Source of the DNA: Spirochaetaceae bacterium
Lineage (GTDB): Bacteria > Spirochaetota > Spirochaetia > Treponematales > Breznakiellaceae
Assembly (NCBI GenBank): GCA_031256815.1
Contig: JAIRPU010000156.1
Coordinates: 1 to 19,833 of the forward strand
Direction: 5' to 3'
Length of the DNA stretch: 19,833 bases
Below the pieces are notes generated by a model. The model was not told the origin of the DNA. It ran no database searches and was given only the letters and a program-made list of their open reading frames with translations. This document shows positions 6,772-15,113 of the stretch, piece by piece (within the stretch, counting starts at the first letter, position 1; each line of letters opens with the position of its first letter). The position numbers and the translations under genes were made by a program.

Positions 6772-7521
6772 ATGGAAAGTATAAAAACACTTTTTGAAAA
6801 AATTCGCGCAGCAAAACACTGTGTCGCGCTGACCGGCGCCGGTGTAAGCACGCTTTCTGGAATTCGTGATTTTCGCGGTAAAAACGGGCTTTACAAAGAA
6901 ATGGACGCTACTAAAATGTTCGATATTGATTATTTTGAAGTTGACCCCGAATATTATTACAAAACCGCCGGCAGTTTTATTTACAACGCAAATGAATATC
7001 CCGCATCGATAGTGCATACGGCACTGGCAAAACTTGAAAAAGCAGGTTATTTAAAGGCGCTTATTACACAAAACATAGATTTTTTACACCAAAAAGGCGG
7101 TAGTTCACGGGTTATAGAAGTACACGGCTCGCCTGCGGTTCATTACTGCCTTTACTGCTCCGGTGTTAGAACAAGTTTTGAAGAAGCGGCAGCGATTGTC
7201 CGTTCAGGCGGCTTTCCTAAATGCCCAAAATGCGGAAAAATTCTAAAACCGGCAATAACTTTTTTTGGCGAAGCGCTGCCCCTGGAGGCGCTCAGGGAGG
7301 CGTTTACAGAAGCGGAAAATTGCGACCTTATGCTGGTACTTGGCACAAGCCTTACCGTCCAGCCTGCCGCCGGTATACCGGATGCCGCGCTTAGGCGCGG
7401 CGCGGAAATAGTCATTGTAAATAATATGCCAACGCCTCTCGACCGTTATGCCGCGCTTAAATTTGACGAGCTTGCCCCTGTATTTGAAACTATATCTGCT
7501 ATGCTTGAAACGGCAGACTAA
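6772..7521 (+). CDS. SIR2-family NAD-dependent protein deacylase (sirtuin)
   Basis: The 249-residue cytosolic protein removes acyl groups from lysines while cleaving NAD. Motifs run in order: GAGVSTLSGIRDFRG (22-36, NAD binding; the family norm is GIPDFRG, so R replaces P), TQNIDFLHQKGG (99-110), catalytic H118 in EVHGS, a zinc site with C126/C129 and C151/C154, ITFFGE (162-167), and GTSLTVQPAA (191-200). I chose ATG 6772 because AAGGAG ends 5 nt before it; an upstream in-frame ATG at 6754 would overlap the hemC-fusion gene. It starts 3 nt after that gene's stop and so closes the tsaB-tetrapyrrole operon. Deacetylase versus desuccinylase activity cannot be decided. Confidence 0.92.
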   Translation: MESIKTLFEKIRAAKHCVALTGAGVSTLSGIRDFRGKNGLYKEMDATKMFDIDYFEVDPEYYYKTAGSFIYNANEYPASIVHTALAKLEKAGYLKALITQNIDFLHQKGGSSRVIEVHGSPAVHYCLYCSGVRTSFEEAAAIVRSGGFPKCPKCGKILKPAITFFGEALPLEALREAFTEAENCDLMLVLGTSLTVQPAAGIPDAALRRGAEIVIVNNMPTPLDRYAALKFDELAPVFETISAMLETAD

Positions 7522-7543
7522 AATACAAAAGGATTTAACACAA

Positions 7544-7571
7544 AGGATTGAGAATGAAAAATCTCAATCCT
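7544..7571. terminator. Hairpin between convergent operons, possible bidirectional terminator
   Basis: A perfect 10-bp stem (7544-7553 with 7562-7571) encloses an 8-nt loop in the 55-bp gap between the convergent sirtuin and hydrogenase-like genes. Neither strand has a long T run right after the stem; the minus side has only TTGTGTT. Termination is likely from position but the structure is not canonical. Confidence 0.5.
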
Positions 7572-7576
7572 CATTA

Positions 7577-9652
7577 TCAAGTTTGCTGCGCTTTTTCAAG
7601 AGACGAAATAAGTGTTTTTATGGATTCAAGCTCTTCTATTATTGTATCCGAAGAAATTCCAAGAGACGCCGATTTTTCGTTCATAAGTTTTAGGTCGCCG
7701 GTTAAATCTGCTGTTTTTTTATTAAGCTCTTCATGTGTTTTAATAATCTCGCTAAAACTTTTGCCTGCGACACTTACCCCAGCCACCATTTCTTCCAAAA
7801 GCAAATCCGCTTTGTTGGACAGCACAAGAGACGCTCCAATCTGTTTTACAATATTTTTTATGTTAGCCGAAATGATATTTGCGTTCTCTCCGGTTTTGCT
7901 GGCAAGATTGCGCACTTCACTTGCAACTACGGCAAAACCACGCCCGCTTTCGCCGGCGTGTGCCGCCTCTATTGCGGCATTCATTGCAAGCAGGTTGGTT
8001 GATGTGGAAATATCTTCAATAACATCGGCAATACCGGCAATTTCGTTTGTTGTTTTTTCCACAGCGGTAAAAGATTCAAGCATGGCCCGCATATCTTTTT
8101 TTGTTGCTTGTGCCTGAAGCTGAAGCTCTTCTATGCCTTTGCGTTTTTCTTCTGCGCTGGAAGTTATATCATGAATACGCTGTATAAGATCTTCCATTTT
8201 TGTTCCGGAAGATACGAGCGCCCCTCCAAGCTCGCTTGTACTTGCTATATAGGTGGAAACTTTTTGATAGAGTTCGGTAAGGGTCGTTCTTGACTGGTTA
8301 ATCTCTTTTATAAGCCGCTGCGCAAGTTCCGCAGAACCGGCGCGTTCTTTGGCTTCCTGTTCAACCCTGTCTTTAAGCAGGTGATGGCAGTTCTCCGGCT
8401 TGTTAATATGATTAAACACGGCTACTGCCATTGCGCGGCACGAACCATAACCGCAAGCCGAACAATTATACATATCAGCTTCGCTGTTTTTACCCATAGA
8501 AGCAAAAATTTTTTCTAATTCCGCTTCGGTGGGGCCGCGTGTCCGTTTGTGGCGTTTGCTTAAATCAACATAACCGCGTTTGTAAATATCTTCTTTCCAG
8601 TATTTTTTTAAATTTCGTTTTAATCCATGCCCAAATAGAGTCCGTTTGTTATGCGCAATTTCTTCTTTTGCGCGTTTGGCAACTATATGTTCCAGTCTGT
8701 CCAATGGTTCCGATGAATTAGCGGTTCCAGGCCCGCCGTTGCAGCCCATTTCACAGTTAAGACAGTCAACAATAAAAGGAGCAGTGCCTTCTTCTATCAT
8801 CTTTGGCAGTTCTTTAAGGTATTTGTATACAATACCAGGCCCTTCAATTTTACGGATTCCTCCGACAATATCCGGCGCTTCACGCGCCGCTGTTTCACGA
8901 AGGCCGCCAGGACTTGAAAACAGCACCGCTCTTTCCGCCCTTGGCCCTTCGTAAGGAATTTTGGGGTAACTTGTAATGAGTTTTCCAGAGTCTTTTATTT
9001 TTTGCTTTAAGCGCCGCATTGTTACATTGTACTGAACAATTCCGGTTTCAAAAAATTCACGCGATTTAGCAACGCATGGAGAAATAGCGGCAATTTTAGC
9101 ATTTTTATATTTTGGAAAGAATTGCTTTATCATTGCCGCGGTGTGCAGCATTGGGCTGTGCGCCGGAGCAAGGTATTTTAAAAGCTCCGGTTGATAAATT
9201 TCTAAATATGTTACAAGAGCGGGGCATGGCTGCGATATCATAATCGGCGGTTTGTGTTTTTTTGCGTATTCCAAATACGATTTTACAGTGAGTTCAGCGC
9301 CAAACGAAACATCAAATACCGCTTTTACTCCAATCGATTTTAAATAACCGTTAAGCCTGTATATATCGTCGAAGACTGCTGCCGCCGACGGCGCAACTAT
9401 AGCTATAAGCTCCTCGCCTTCTGCAAGCGCCGAATAAAACGATTCTGTATCGTCGTTATATGAACGGGCGTTCTGCAAACAAACGGCAATACAGCGTCCG
9501 CAGCCTATACAAAGTTCATCGACAACACACACCTTTTCGCCTGAGGCATCTATACATAACTTTACCGGACAGGCAGTTATACAGGCATGGCAGTTATTAC
9601 ATTTTTCCTGGTCAACAGTAATCAAAGGACGTGGTATTACGCTATTATCCAT
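7577..9652 (-). CDS. [FeFe]-hydrogenase-like H-cluster protein fused to a methyl-accepting chemotaxis signalling domain (putative H2/redox chemosensor)
   Basis: The 691-residue soluble protein has, in order: two [4Fe-4S] ferredoxin motifs (C18/C21/C24/C28 and C48/C51/C54/C58); an [FeFe]-hydrogenase H-cluster domain (about 80-320); a further FeS domain CSACGYGSC...C (397-422), of the type seen in RnfB and CODH/ACS proteins; and an MCP signalling hairpin whose tip is EAAHAGESGRGFAVVASEVR (562-581). There is no transmembrane segment, so it should sit in the cytoplasm. The four expected H-cluster cysteines are present (C143, C193, C300, C304), with K196 and E199, but the proton-relay Cys before C143 is Pro142. 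I infer sensing of H2 or redox state passed to CheA rather than bulk H2 turnover. The ribosome binding site AAAAGGAG lies inside the end of hisS, whose stop is 1 nt from this ATG, so the two are translationally coupled. Confidence 0.88.
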   Translation of the reverse strand: MDNSVIPRPLITVDQEKCNNCHACITACPVKLCIDASGEKVCVVDELCIGCGRCIAVCLQNARSYNDDTESFYSALAEGEELIAIVAPSAAAVFDDIYRLNGYLKSIGVKAVFDVSFGAELTVKSYLEYAKKHKPPIMISQPCPALVTYLEIYQPELLKYLAPAHSPMLHTAAMIKQFFPKYKNAKIAAISPCVAKSREFFETGIVQYNVTMRRLKQKIKDSGKLITSYPKIPYEGPRAERAVLFSSPGGLRETAAREAPDIVGGIRKIEGPGIVYKYLKELPKMIEEGTAPFIVDCLNCEMGCNGGPGTANSSEPLDRLEHIVAKRAKEEIAHNKRTLFGHGLKRNLKKYWKEDIYKRGYVDLSKRHKRTRGPTEAELEKIFASMGKNSEADMYNCSACGYGSCRAMAVAVFNHINKPENCHHLLKDRVEQEAKERAGSAELAQRLIKEINQSRTTLTELYQKVSTYIASTSELGGALVSSGTKMEDLIQRIHDITSSAEEKRKGIEELQLQAQATKKDMRAMLESFTAVEKTTNEIAGIADVIEDISTSTNLLAMNAAIEAAHAGESGRGFAVVASEVRNLASKTGENANIISANIKNIVKQIGASLVLSNKADLLLEEMVAGVSVAGKSFSEIIKTHEELNKKTADLTGDLKLMNEKSASLGISSDTIIEELESIKTLISSLEKAQQT

Positions 9653-9653
9653 A

Positions 9654-10976
9654 TTAAACTCCTTTTAAACCCGCAAGCGGGTACGCGCTAAATATCTTTA
9701 TTGCTTCTTCAACAGAGCAGCGTTTATCCTGTCTTGTTGAAAGATTCCGTAAAGTTAAATCATTAGTATATGGTGAATCTATGTCCGGTATTAACATAAA
9801 ACACGTTCCCTTTTTTTCGGCTTGAATAAATTGAGAAGAAAGCTTTTTTGCTTCGCTGTAAATTTCGCAACTAAATCCCGCTTCTCTAATCTGTTTTGCA
9901 AGACGCTGGCAAATGCCAAAATGCGCTTCGTTTACACAGGCTATTGCGCAGAAGGCATAGGGACTTTTGTTTTCTGCGCGGTTTAAACTTTCCAGCGCCG
10001 CAATAAGCCGGTCAAGGCCTATGGAGCCGCCGACACCGGTAAGCGCTTCATTCGTGTAAAGAGCGCAAAGATTATCGTATCTTCCGCCGGAGCAAACAGA
10101 ACCTATCTCAGGCGCTTCGTCCATAAAAGTTTCAAAAACAAGGCCTGTATAATAATCAAGTCCGCGTGTTATAGAAGGATTTAAGATGATTCCGTTTTCT
10201 ATGCCGCTGTCATTTAAAAAAAGCGCTATTTCTCTAAGCCGTTTTGTATCCTGGTCCTCTCCGCCGGCAAGATTTGCCATGCCTAAAAGTACATGATCCC
10301 AGTCGCCTTTTAGTTCAATAAAGTCCATTATTTGCGCGGTGTTTTGCCAGCCGCAAAGCTCCGTCAACTGCGCTTCTATTTCTGTTCTGTTTATTTTTGA
10401 AAGTTTGTCAACTGTCCGCAATATCGCTATAAGTTTATCTTCTATTCCCATTCGCGTTAAAAATCTGTTAAAAAGGCCGCGGTGGTTTACATGAATTGTC
10501 AGCGGCGCGGCTCCAATAGCAAAAAGCGCTTCACGCATCATAATTAATATTTCGGCATCCGAGGCGGCGTTTGCCATGCCAATAATGTCTATATCGCATT
10601 GAGTAAATTCACGGTAACGCCCGCGCTGAGTATTTTCGCCGCGCCAAACTTTTGCAATATGGTAACGCTTAAAAGGCATTGGAAGTTCAGAGCGATGCCC
10701 GGCAATGTACCTGGCAAAAGGCACTGTAAGGTCAAATCGCAGAGCTACATCCCGCCCGCCGTTATCATGCCAGCGGTAAATTTGCTTTTCTGTTTCACCG
10801 CTGCCTTTACCAAGTAATACTTCCGAAAATTCAAGCGCCGGTGTATCAATCGGCACAAAACCATAAGAGCAAAATACTTTTTCGATACGGGCGCTTAAAA
10901 CACGGCGTTTTGCCTCATCTGCCGGAAGAAAATCACGAAAGCCTTTAAGAATCCGCGCTGCTATCAACTCTGACAT
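9654..10976 (-). CDS. hisS: Histidyl-tRNA synthetase
   Basis: This class II aminoacyl-tRNA synthetase charges tRNA-His. The 440-residue protein shows KGFRDFLP near the N-terminus (11-18), the motif 2 region WRGENTQRGRYREFTQCD (111-128), the histidine-binding signature GLDYYTGLVFE, and the motif 3 region GVGGSIGLDRLIAALE, followed by an anticodon-binding domain. Length is typical. The ATG at 10976 lies 6 nt after the ppdK stop, with AAGG overlapping that stop as a weak ribosome binding site. The end of the gene contains the ribosome binding site of the hydrogenase-like sensor. Confidence 0.95.
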   Translation of the reverse strand: MSELIAARILKGFRDFLPADEAKRRVLSARIEKVFCSYGFVPIDTPALEFSEVLLGKGSGETEKQIYRWHDNGGRDVALRFDLTVPFARYIAGHRSELPMPFKRYHIAKVWRGENTQRGRYREFTQCDIDIIGMANAASDAEILIMMREALFAIGAAPLTIHVNHRGLFNRFLTRMGIEDKLIAILRTVDKLSKINRTEIEAQLTELCGWQNTAQIMDFIELKGDWDHVLLGMANLAGGEDQDTKRLREIALFLNDSGIENGIILNPSITRGLDYYTGLVFETFMDEAPEIGSVCSGGRYDNLCALYTNEALTGVGGSIGLDRLIAALESLNRAENKSPYAFCAIACVNEAHFGICQRLAKQIREAGFSCEIYSEAKKLSSQFIQAEKKGTCFMLIPDIDSPYTNDLTLRNLSTRQDKRCSVEEAIKIFSAYPLAGLKGV

Positions 10977-10982
10977 AGGACC

Positions 10983-13640
10983 TTAAATGCCGGAGTTACG
11001 CAAAACCGCTTGCGCTCCGGCCAGACGGGCTACCGGGACACGGAACGGAGAGCAGGAAACATAATTTAACCCGGCTCTGTAACAAAAATCTATTGTTAAA
11101 GGGTCGCCGCCATGTTCACCGCATATACCAATTTTAAGGTCGCTCTTTACGCTGCGCCCGTCGGAAATAGCAAGAGACATTAGTTTTCCTACTCCGGCTT
11201 CATCTATGGAGCGGAATGGGTCAACATCAAGCACGCGGTGTTCAAGATAGCAAGGCACAAAAGAACCAACATCATCGCGGCTAAACGCAAAGGTCATTTG
11301 GGTTAAATCGTTGGTGCCAAAGCTGTAAAAATCTGCATATTCCGCTATATGGGCGCTTGTAAGCGCCGCTCTTGGCACCTCTATCATCGTGCCAATGCGA
11401 ACAGGCACATTAACTCCGGTTTTTTCGTTTATTTTTTTTATAATAGCTTCGCATCTTGGGCGTATAAATTTTAATTCACGCGCCGTTATTACAATAGGAA
11501 TCATAATTTCAGGATGAACATCGATTCCTTTTTTAAGGCTTTCTGCGGCGGCAAGCGCTATCGCTTCTACCTGCATATCGTAAATTTCAGGATATGTTAC
11601 GGCAAGCCGGCAGCCGCGGTGCCCAAGCATCGGGTTGGCTTCCCTTAATTTTTCGATTTTAGGTTGAAGCAGTTTTGCGGTTGTGCCGAGCTGTTTTGCA
11701 AGTTCCGCAGTCTCTTTTGGCGTATGCGGAACAAATTCATGAAGCGGAGGGTCAAGCAGCCTTATCGTTACCGGTTTGCCATTCATAGCCTTAAATATCC
11801 CAATAAAATCACGTTTTTGCAGTGGTAAAATCTTTTTAAGCGCTTTTTTACGCTCATCTTCATTTTCCGCCAGTATCATTGCCCTAAAGTGAACAAGTTT
11901 TGCCTTGTCAAAAAACATATGTTCAGTGCGGCAAAGCCCAACGCCATCAGCGCCAAATTCAAATGCCCGAATCGCGTCATCGGGCAGGTCGGCGTTACAG
12001 CGGATTTTAAAGCCTTCAACATTGCCGCGCCGCGCGCCTTCACGCGCTTCATCGCACCACTCTAAAAACTTTTTCATATCATTCGTGATTTTAGGATGTA
12101 CAAGGGGAAGTTTTGTTCCAAAAACCTCTCCTGTTGAACCGTCTATCGAAATCCAGTCGCCTTCTTTAAAGGAAACGCCGCCTATTACGACTTTTTTCCC
12201 CTGTATAGAAACAGCTTTTGCGCCGGCAACGCACGGAGTTCCCATACCGCGGGCAACAACCGCCGCATGACTTGTTATACCGCCTGTTGAAGTTAGAATC
12301 CCCTGCGAAACTACCATGCCGCCTATATCTTCCGGACTTGTGTTTTCACGCACCAAAAGCACTTTCTCGCCTTTTTTATGCCAAATTTCGGCGTCAAGGG
12401 CGCTAAAAACGATTCTGCCGGCAGCGGCGCCAGGCGAGGCGTTAAGCCCCTTTGTAAGCGCCTTAGCGCTCTTCCGCGATTTTGGGTCAATTTGAGGATG
12501 TAAAAGCTGGTCTATATGCCCGGGCTCAACACGAAGAATTGCGGTTTTTTTGTCTATCAGCCCTTCTTCAACCATATCCAAAGCGCATTTTACCGCCGCC
12601 GCCCCGCCGCGTTTGCCGTTGCGCGTTTGCAAAAGATACAGAACCCCCTGTTGAATTGTAAACTCCATATCCTGCATATCTTTGAAATGATTTTCGAGTA
12701 TGTTTTTTATTGTAACGAGCTGTTTATAAACTTCCGGGTTGTGTTTTTCCAGGGTTGAAAGCTTTTCAGGAGTTCGAATGCCTGCAACAACATCTTCCCC
12801 TTGCGCATTCATAAGGTATTCACCATAAAATTTATTTTCGCCTGTGGAAGGGTCGCGGCTAAAACAAACGCCGGTACCAGAATCGTCTCCAAAATTACCA
12901 AATACCATAGATTGCACATTTACCGCCGTGCCTTTTAATCCGCGTATCTCATTTAAATCGCGGTATCTTTTAGCCCGCTCGTTCATCCATGAGCCAAAAA
13001 CGGCGTCAATAGCCCCCCAAAGTTGAGCTTGCGGAGCCTGCGGAAATTCTTTTTTTGTACTTTTTTTAACGATTTTTTTGTAGGCATCAACAAGTTTTTC
13101 AAGGTCGTCAGCAGAAAGCGCCGTATCCGCCTCTACTTTACGCGCTTTTTTTAAAGCGCTAAGCGCAGCTTCAAATTCTTCATGCGGAACTCCAAGCACA
13201 ACATCGCCATACATCTGAATAAAACGGCGATAGGCATCCCATGCGAAACGCGGGTTGCCCGTTTTTTTTGCAAGGCCGGATACCGCCTCGTCGTTCATGC
13301 CAAGATTCAAAATAGTGTCCATCATACCCGGCATGGAAACCGCGGCACCGGAACGCACCGAAACCAGAAGCGGGTCGGCGGCATCGCCAAGTTTTTTACC
13401 CATAAGCTCTTCCAGACGGGTAAGATTTGCCTGAACTTCCTCTTTTAACTCGTCAGAATATTGTTTACCGGATTCATAGTAACCGGCGCAAACCTCTGTA
13501 GAAATTGTAAAACCAGGCGGAACAGGAATACCGAGGTTTGTCATTTCGGCTAAATTAGCCCCCTTTCCGCCCAGCAGAGACTTCATCCCCGCTTCACCTT
13601 CCGCTTCGCCGTTTCCAAAAAAATAGACATTCTTTGCCAT
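10983..13640 (-). CDS. ppdK: Pyruvate, phosphate dikinase
   Basis: The enzyme interconverts pyruvate + ATP + Pi with phosphoenolpyruvate + AMP + PPi, and in many anaerobes it supports PPi-linked glycolysis. At 885 residues it is full length. The N-terminal nucleotide-binding domain begins YFFGNGEAEGE and has LLGGKGANLAEM and VSVRSGAAVSMPGMMDTILN. The swivelling domain holds the phosphorylated histidine H458 in GGITSHAAVVARGMGTP. The C-terminal PEP/pyruvate barrel has GADGVGLCRTEHMFF, SFGTNDLTQMTFAFSRDD and CGEHGGDP, with C840 at the position of the catalytic cysteine. ATG 13640 follows a strong ribosome binding site AAAGGGGA. It leads the ppdK-hisS-sensor unit, and no separate strong promoter is visible between it and tRNA-Ser, so read-through from the tRNA promoter is possible. 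Confidence 0.96.
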   Translation of the reverse strand: MAKNVYFFGNGEAEGEAGMKSLLGGKGANLAEMTNLGIPVPPGFTISTEVCAGYYESGKQYSDELKEEVQANLTRLEELMGKKLGDAADPLLVSVRSGAAVSMPGMMDTILNLGMNDEAVSGLAKKTGNPRFAWDAYRRFIQMYGDVVLGVPHEEFEAALSALKKARKVEADTALSADDLEKLVDAYKKIVKKSTKKEFPQAPQAQLWGAIDAVFGSWMNERAKRYRDLNEIRGLKGTAVNVQSMVFGNFGDDSGTGVCFSRDPSTGENKFYGEYLMNAQGEDVVAGIRTPEKLSTLEKHNPEVYKQLVTIKNILENHFKDMQDMEFTIQQGVLYLLQTRNGKRGGAAAVKCALDMVEEGLIDKKTAILRVEPGHIDQLLHPQIDPKSRKSAKALTKGLNASPGAAAGRIVFSALDAEIWHKKGEKVLLVRENTSPEDIGGMVVSQGILTSTGGITSHAAVVARGMGTPCVAGAKAVSIQGKKVVIGGVSFKEGDWISIDGSTGEVFGTKLPLVHPKITNDMKKFLEWCDEAREGARRGNVEGFKIRCNADLPDDAIRAFEFGADGVGLCRTEHMFFDKAKLVHFRAMILAENEDERKKALKKILPLQKRDFIGIFKAMNGKPVTIRLLDPPLHEFVPHTPKETAELAKQLGTTAKLLQPKIEKLREANPMLGHRGCRLAVTYPEIYDMQVEAIALAAAESLKKGIDVHPEIMIPIVITARELKFIRPRCEAIIKKINEKTGVNVPVRIGTMIEVPRAALTSAHIAEYADFYSFGTNDLTQMTFAFSRDDVGSFVPCYLEHRVLDVDPFRSIDEAGVGKLMSLAISDGRSVKSDLKIGICGEHGGDPLTIDFCYRAGLNYVSCSPFRVPVARLAGAQAVLRNSGI

Positions 13641-13680
13641 TATGTCCCCTTTACAGCAGTTATTATTTATGCGAGAGCGC

Positions 13681-13718
13681 TTAAGGAAAGCATGAAATGT
13701 AATTCATGCTTTCCTTAA
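13681..13718. repeat. Perfect 16-bp hairpin between tRNA-Ser and ppdK
   Basis: Bases 13681-13696 pair exactly with 13703-13718 around a 6-nt loop (ATGTAA). No T run follows on either strand, so it is not a standard terminator. On the minus transcript it lies 17 nt after the tRNA 3' end and 40 nt before the ppdK ATG. It may be a processing or leader structure, or another member of the window's perfect palindromes. Confidence 0.9.
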
Positions 13719-13734
13719 AGCATATTCGCGTTTT

Positions 13735-13822
13735 CGGAGCAGGGGGGATTTGAACCCCCGGTACCCTTTTGGAGTACAATTCCTTAGCAGGGAATCACCT
13801 TCGGCCACTCGGTCACCGCTCC
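13735..13822 (-). tRNA. tRNA-Ser (anticodon GCT)
   Basis: On the minus strand the acceptor GGAGCGG pairs with CTGCTCC (one G-T pair). The anticodon stem ATTCC/GGAAT encloses loop CTGCTAA with anticodon GCT (reads AGC/AGU). A long variable arm and the T arm GGGGGTTCAAATCCCCC are present, and the discriminator is G as usual for serine. CCA is not encoded. Confidence 0.95.
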
Positions 13823-13838
13823 AATTTATTCAAACAGT

Positions 13839-13867
13839 ATCATATTGAAAAAAAAAACGCAAGACAA
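13839..13867 (-). promoter_or_regulatory. Promoter for tRNA-Ser
   Basis: On the minus strand TTGTCT (13867-13862), a 17-bp spacer with a T tract, and TATGAT (13844-13839) predict initiation about 9 bases before the tRNA 5' end. It may also supply ppdK by read-through. Between here and 13974 I see no gene or clear signal. Confidence 0.6.
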
Positions 13868-13974
13868 TTTATCGGATTTATATTTGCCGTCCTGTTCATG
13901 CGCGGCGCGCCTGCCGGCGAAGCCACAGAGAAAACAAAACGTGTTGCAAAACCGCCTCCCCAAAAACCTTGTTA

Positions 13975-14508
13975 TCAATAATGAAAGTCCGGCTTTTTCA
14001 ACGGAAAAATAAATGATATTGTACAGCCAAAACGGTTGTATCTTTCAACAGAAAGAAAATCGTATTGCAGTTGTACCCGCATATTCGGGAAATAGGGGAT
14101 ATATACCTCAACTCCTATTTCGGGGGATATTCCGGCTACCGGTATATTATTTGTAAAATCCTGCATATATATCCCTGATACGCCAATGTAATAATCAAAA
14201 AAAAGAGAGTCCAATTTCTTCAATAATCCAATATGAAGCCCACCGCGCAGCCTTAGCAGGTTGGCTGAAAAACCGTATTCCACCGCAAGAGCCGGCGCAA
14301 GCATAAAACCTAAATCGCCATCTCCAAAAAGAAATGGTAATCTCATGCCCAAACCCAGCATAGAATTCAATGTTATTTCATCGTTTAGTTCAGGTACAAC
14401 CTCAAACACGCCGGATACAGAAAGAATGGGCGGTATACTGTTCGCAGACGCTTTGCCGGAAACAGTGAAAAGAATGAAGATAAAAAGTACCGGCGCATAT
14501 TTTTTCAT
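13975..14508 (-). CDS. Secreted beta-rich (outer-membrane-like) protein, paralogue 1
   Basis: The 177-residue protein begins MKKYAPVLFIFILFTVSGKASANS, a clear signal peptide with likely cleavage after ASA. The mature part alternates hydrophobic and polar residues in short strands and ends in aromatic-rich strands (VQLQYDFLSV, ISFIFPLK), consistent with a small outer-membrane barrel or periplasmic beta protein. I do not recognise the family. It is paralogous to the adjacent upstream gene: FFDYYIGVSGIYM, PEIGVEV and RVQLQYDFLSVERYNR are shared or nearly so. The ribosome binding site is weak (AAAGAAAA). It is the last gene of the DUF3289-like block. A cell-surface or periplasmic protective role is possible but not demonstrated. 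Confidence 0.8.
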   Translation of the reverse strand: MKKYAPVLFIFILFTVSGKASANSIPPILSVSGVFEVVPELNDEITLNSMLGLGMRLPFLFGDGDLGFMLAPALAVEYGFSANLLRLRGGLHIGLLKKLDSLFFDYYIGVSGIYMQDFTNNIPVAGISPEIGVEVYIPYFPNMRVQLQYDFLSVERYNRFGCTISFIFPLKKPDFHY

Positions 14509-14575
14509 TTTTCTTTAAAGCCGCCAAATAATGCTATAAAAGACTTTCTCTGGAAATCATACGTTGCTGTCAATG

Positions 14576-15106
14576 TTACGGTCCTACTTTCAATGGAATA
14601 ATAAACGATATGTTACATGCATACCGGTTGTATCTTTCAACAGAAAGAAAATCGTATTGCAGTTGTACCCGCAGATACATAAAAAGAAGTATAAAAACCT
14701 CGAATCCTATTTCAGGGGCTATTCCTATTGTAGTTATGTCGTACGCAAAATCATGCATATATATCCCTGATACGCCAATGTAATAATCAAAAAAAAAGAG
14801 ACCTGTTTCCGGCATTTTCCCCACATGAAGGCCCGTTCGTATTCTCAGCAGATTATCGAAGTTATATTCTACCGTCAGCGCCGGGGCAATCATGTTATGA
14901 GGCTGTTCTTTTCGGAAAAGAAACGGGACTTTTACTCCCAGCCCATACATCAAATTAATTTTTTCAAAATCTCTTTGTCCGGGTACAAACTCAAGGGTAT
15001 GCAAAACAGAAAGAATAGGCATAGCGCCGGCAAATTCATCCGCGTCCACCCTGTCGTGAACGGCAAGGAAGATGAGGACAAGAATTACCGGCGTCCGCTT
15101 TTTCAT
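14576..15106 (-). CDS. Secreted beta-rich (outer-membrane-like) protein, paralogue 2
   Basis: From ATG 15106 this is a 176-residue protein with the signal peptide MKKRTPVILVLIFLAV...VDA. A longer frame from 15145 would overlap the upstream gene and bury the signal peptide, so I prefer 15106, which lies 7 nt after the DUF3289-like stop. The mature protein shares the order of beta strands and conserved blocks (MIAPALTVEY, FFDYYIGVSGIYMHDF, RVQLQYDFLSVERYNRYAC) with the downstream paralogue. Two DNA blocks are identical between the genes: 49 nt (14625-14673 with 14033-14081) and 43 nt (14754-14796 with 14162-14204). The protein family is unrecognised. Confidence 0.8.
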   Translation of the reverse strand: MKKRTPVILVLIFLAVHDRVDADEFAGAMPILSVLHTLEFVPGQRDFEKINLMYGLGVKVPFLFRKEQPHNMIAPALTVEYNFDNLLRIRTGLHVGKMPETGLFFFDYYIGVSGIYMHDFAYDITTIGIAPEIGFEVFILLFMYLRVQLQYDFLSVERYNRYACNISFIIPLKVGP

Positions 15107-15113
15107 AAACCAA

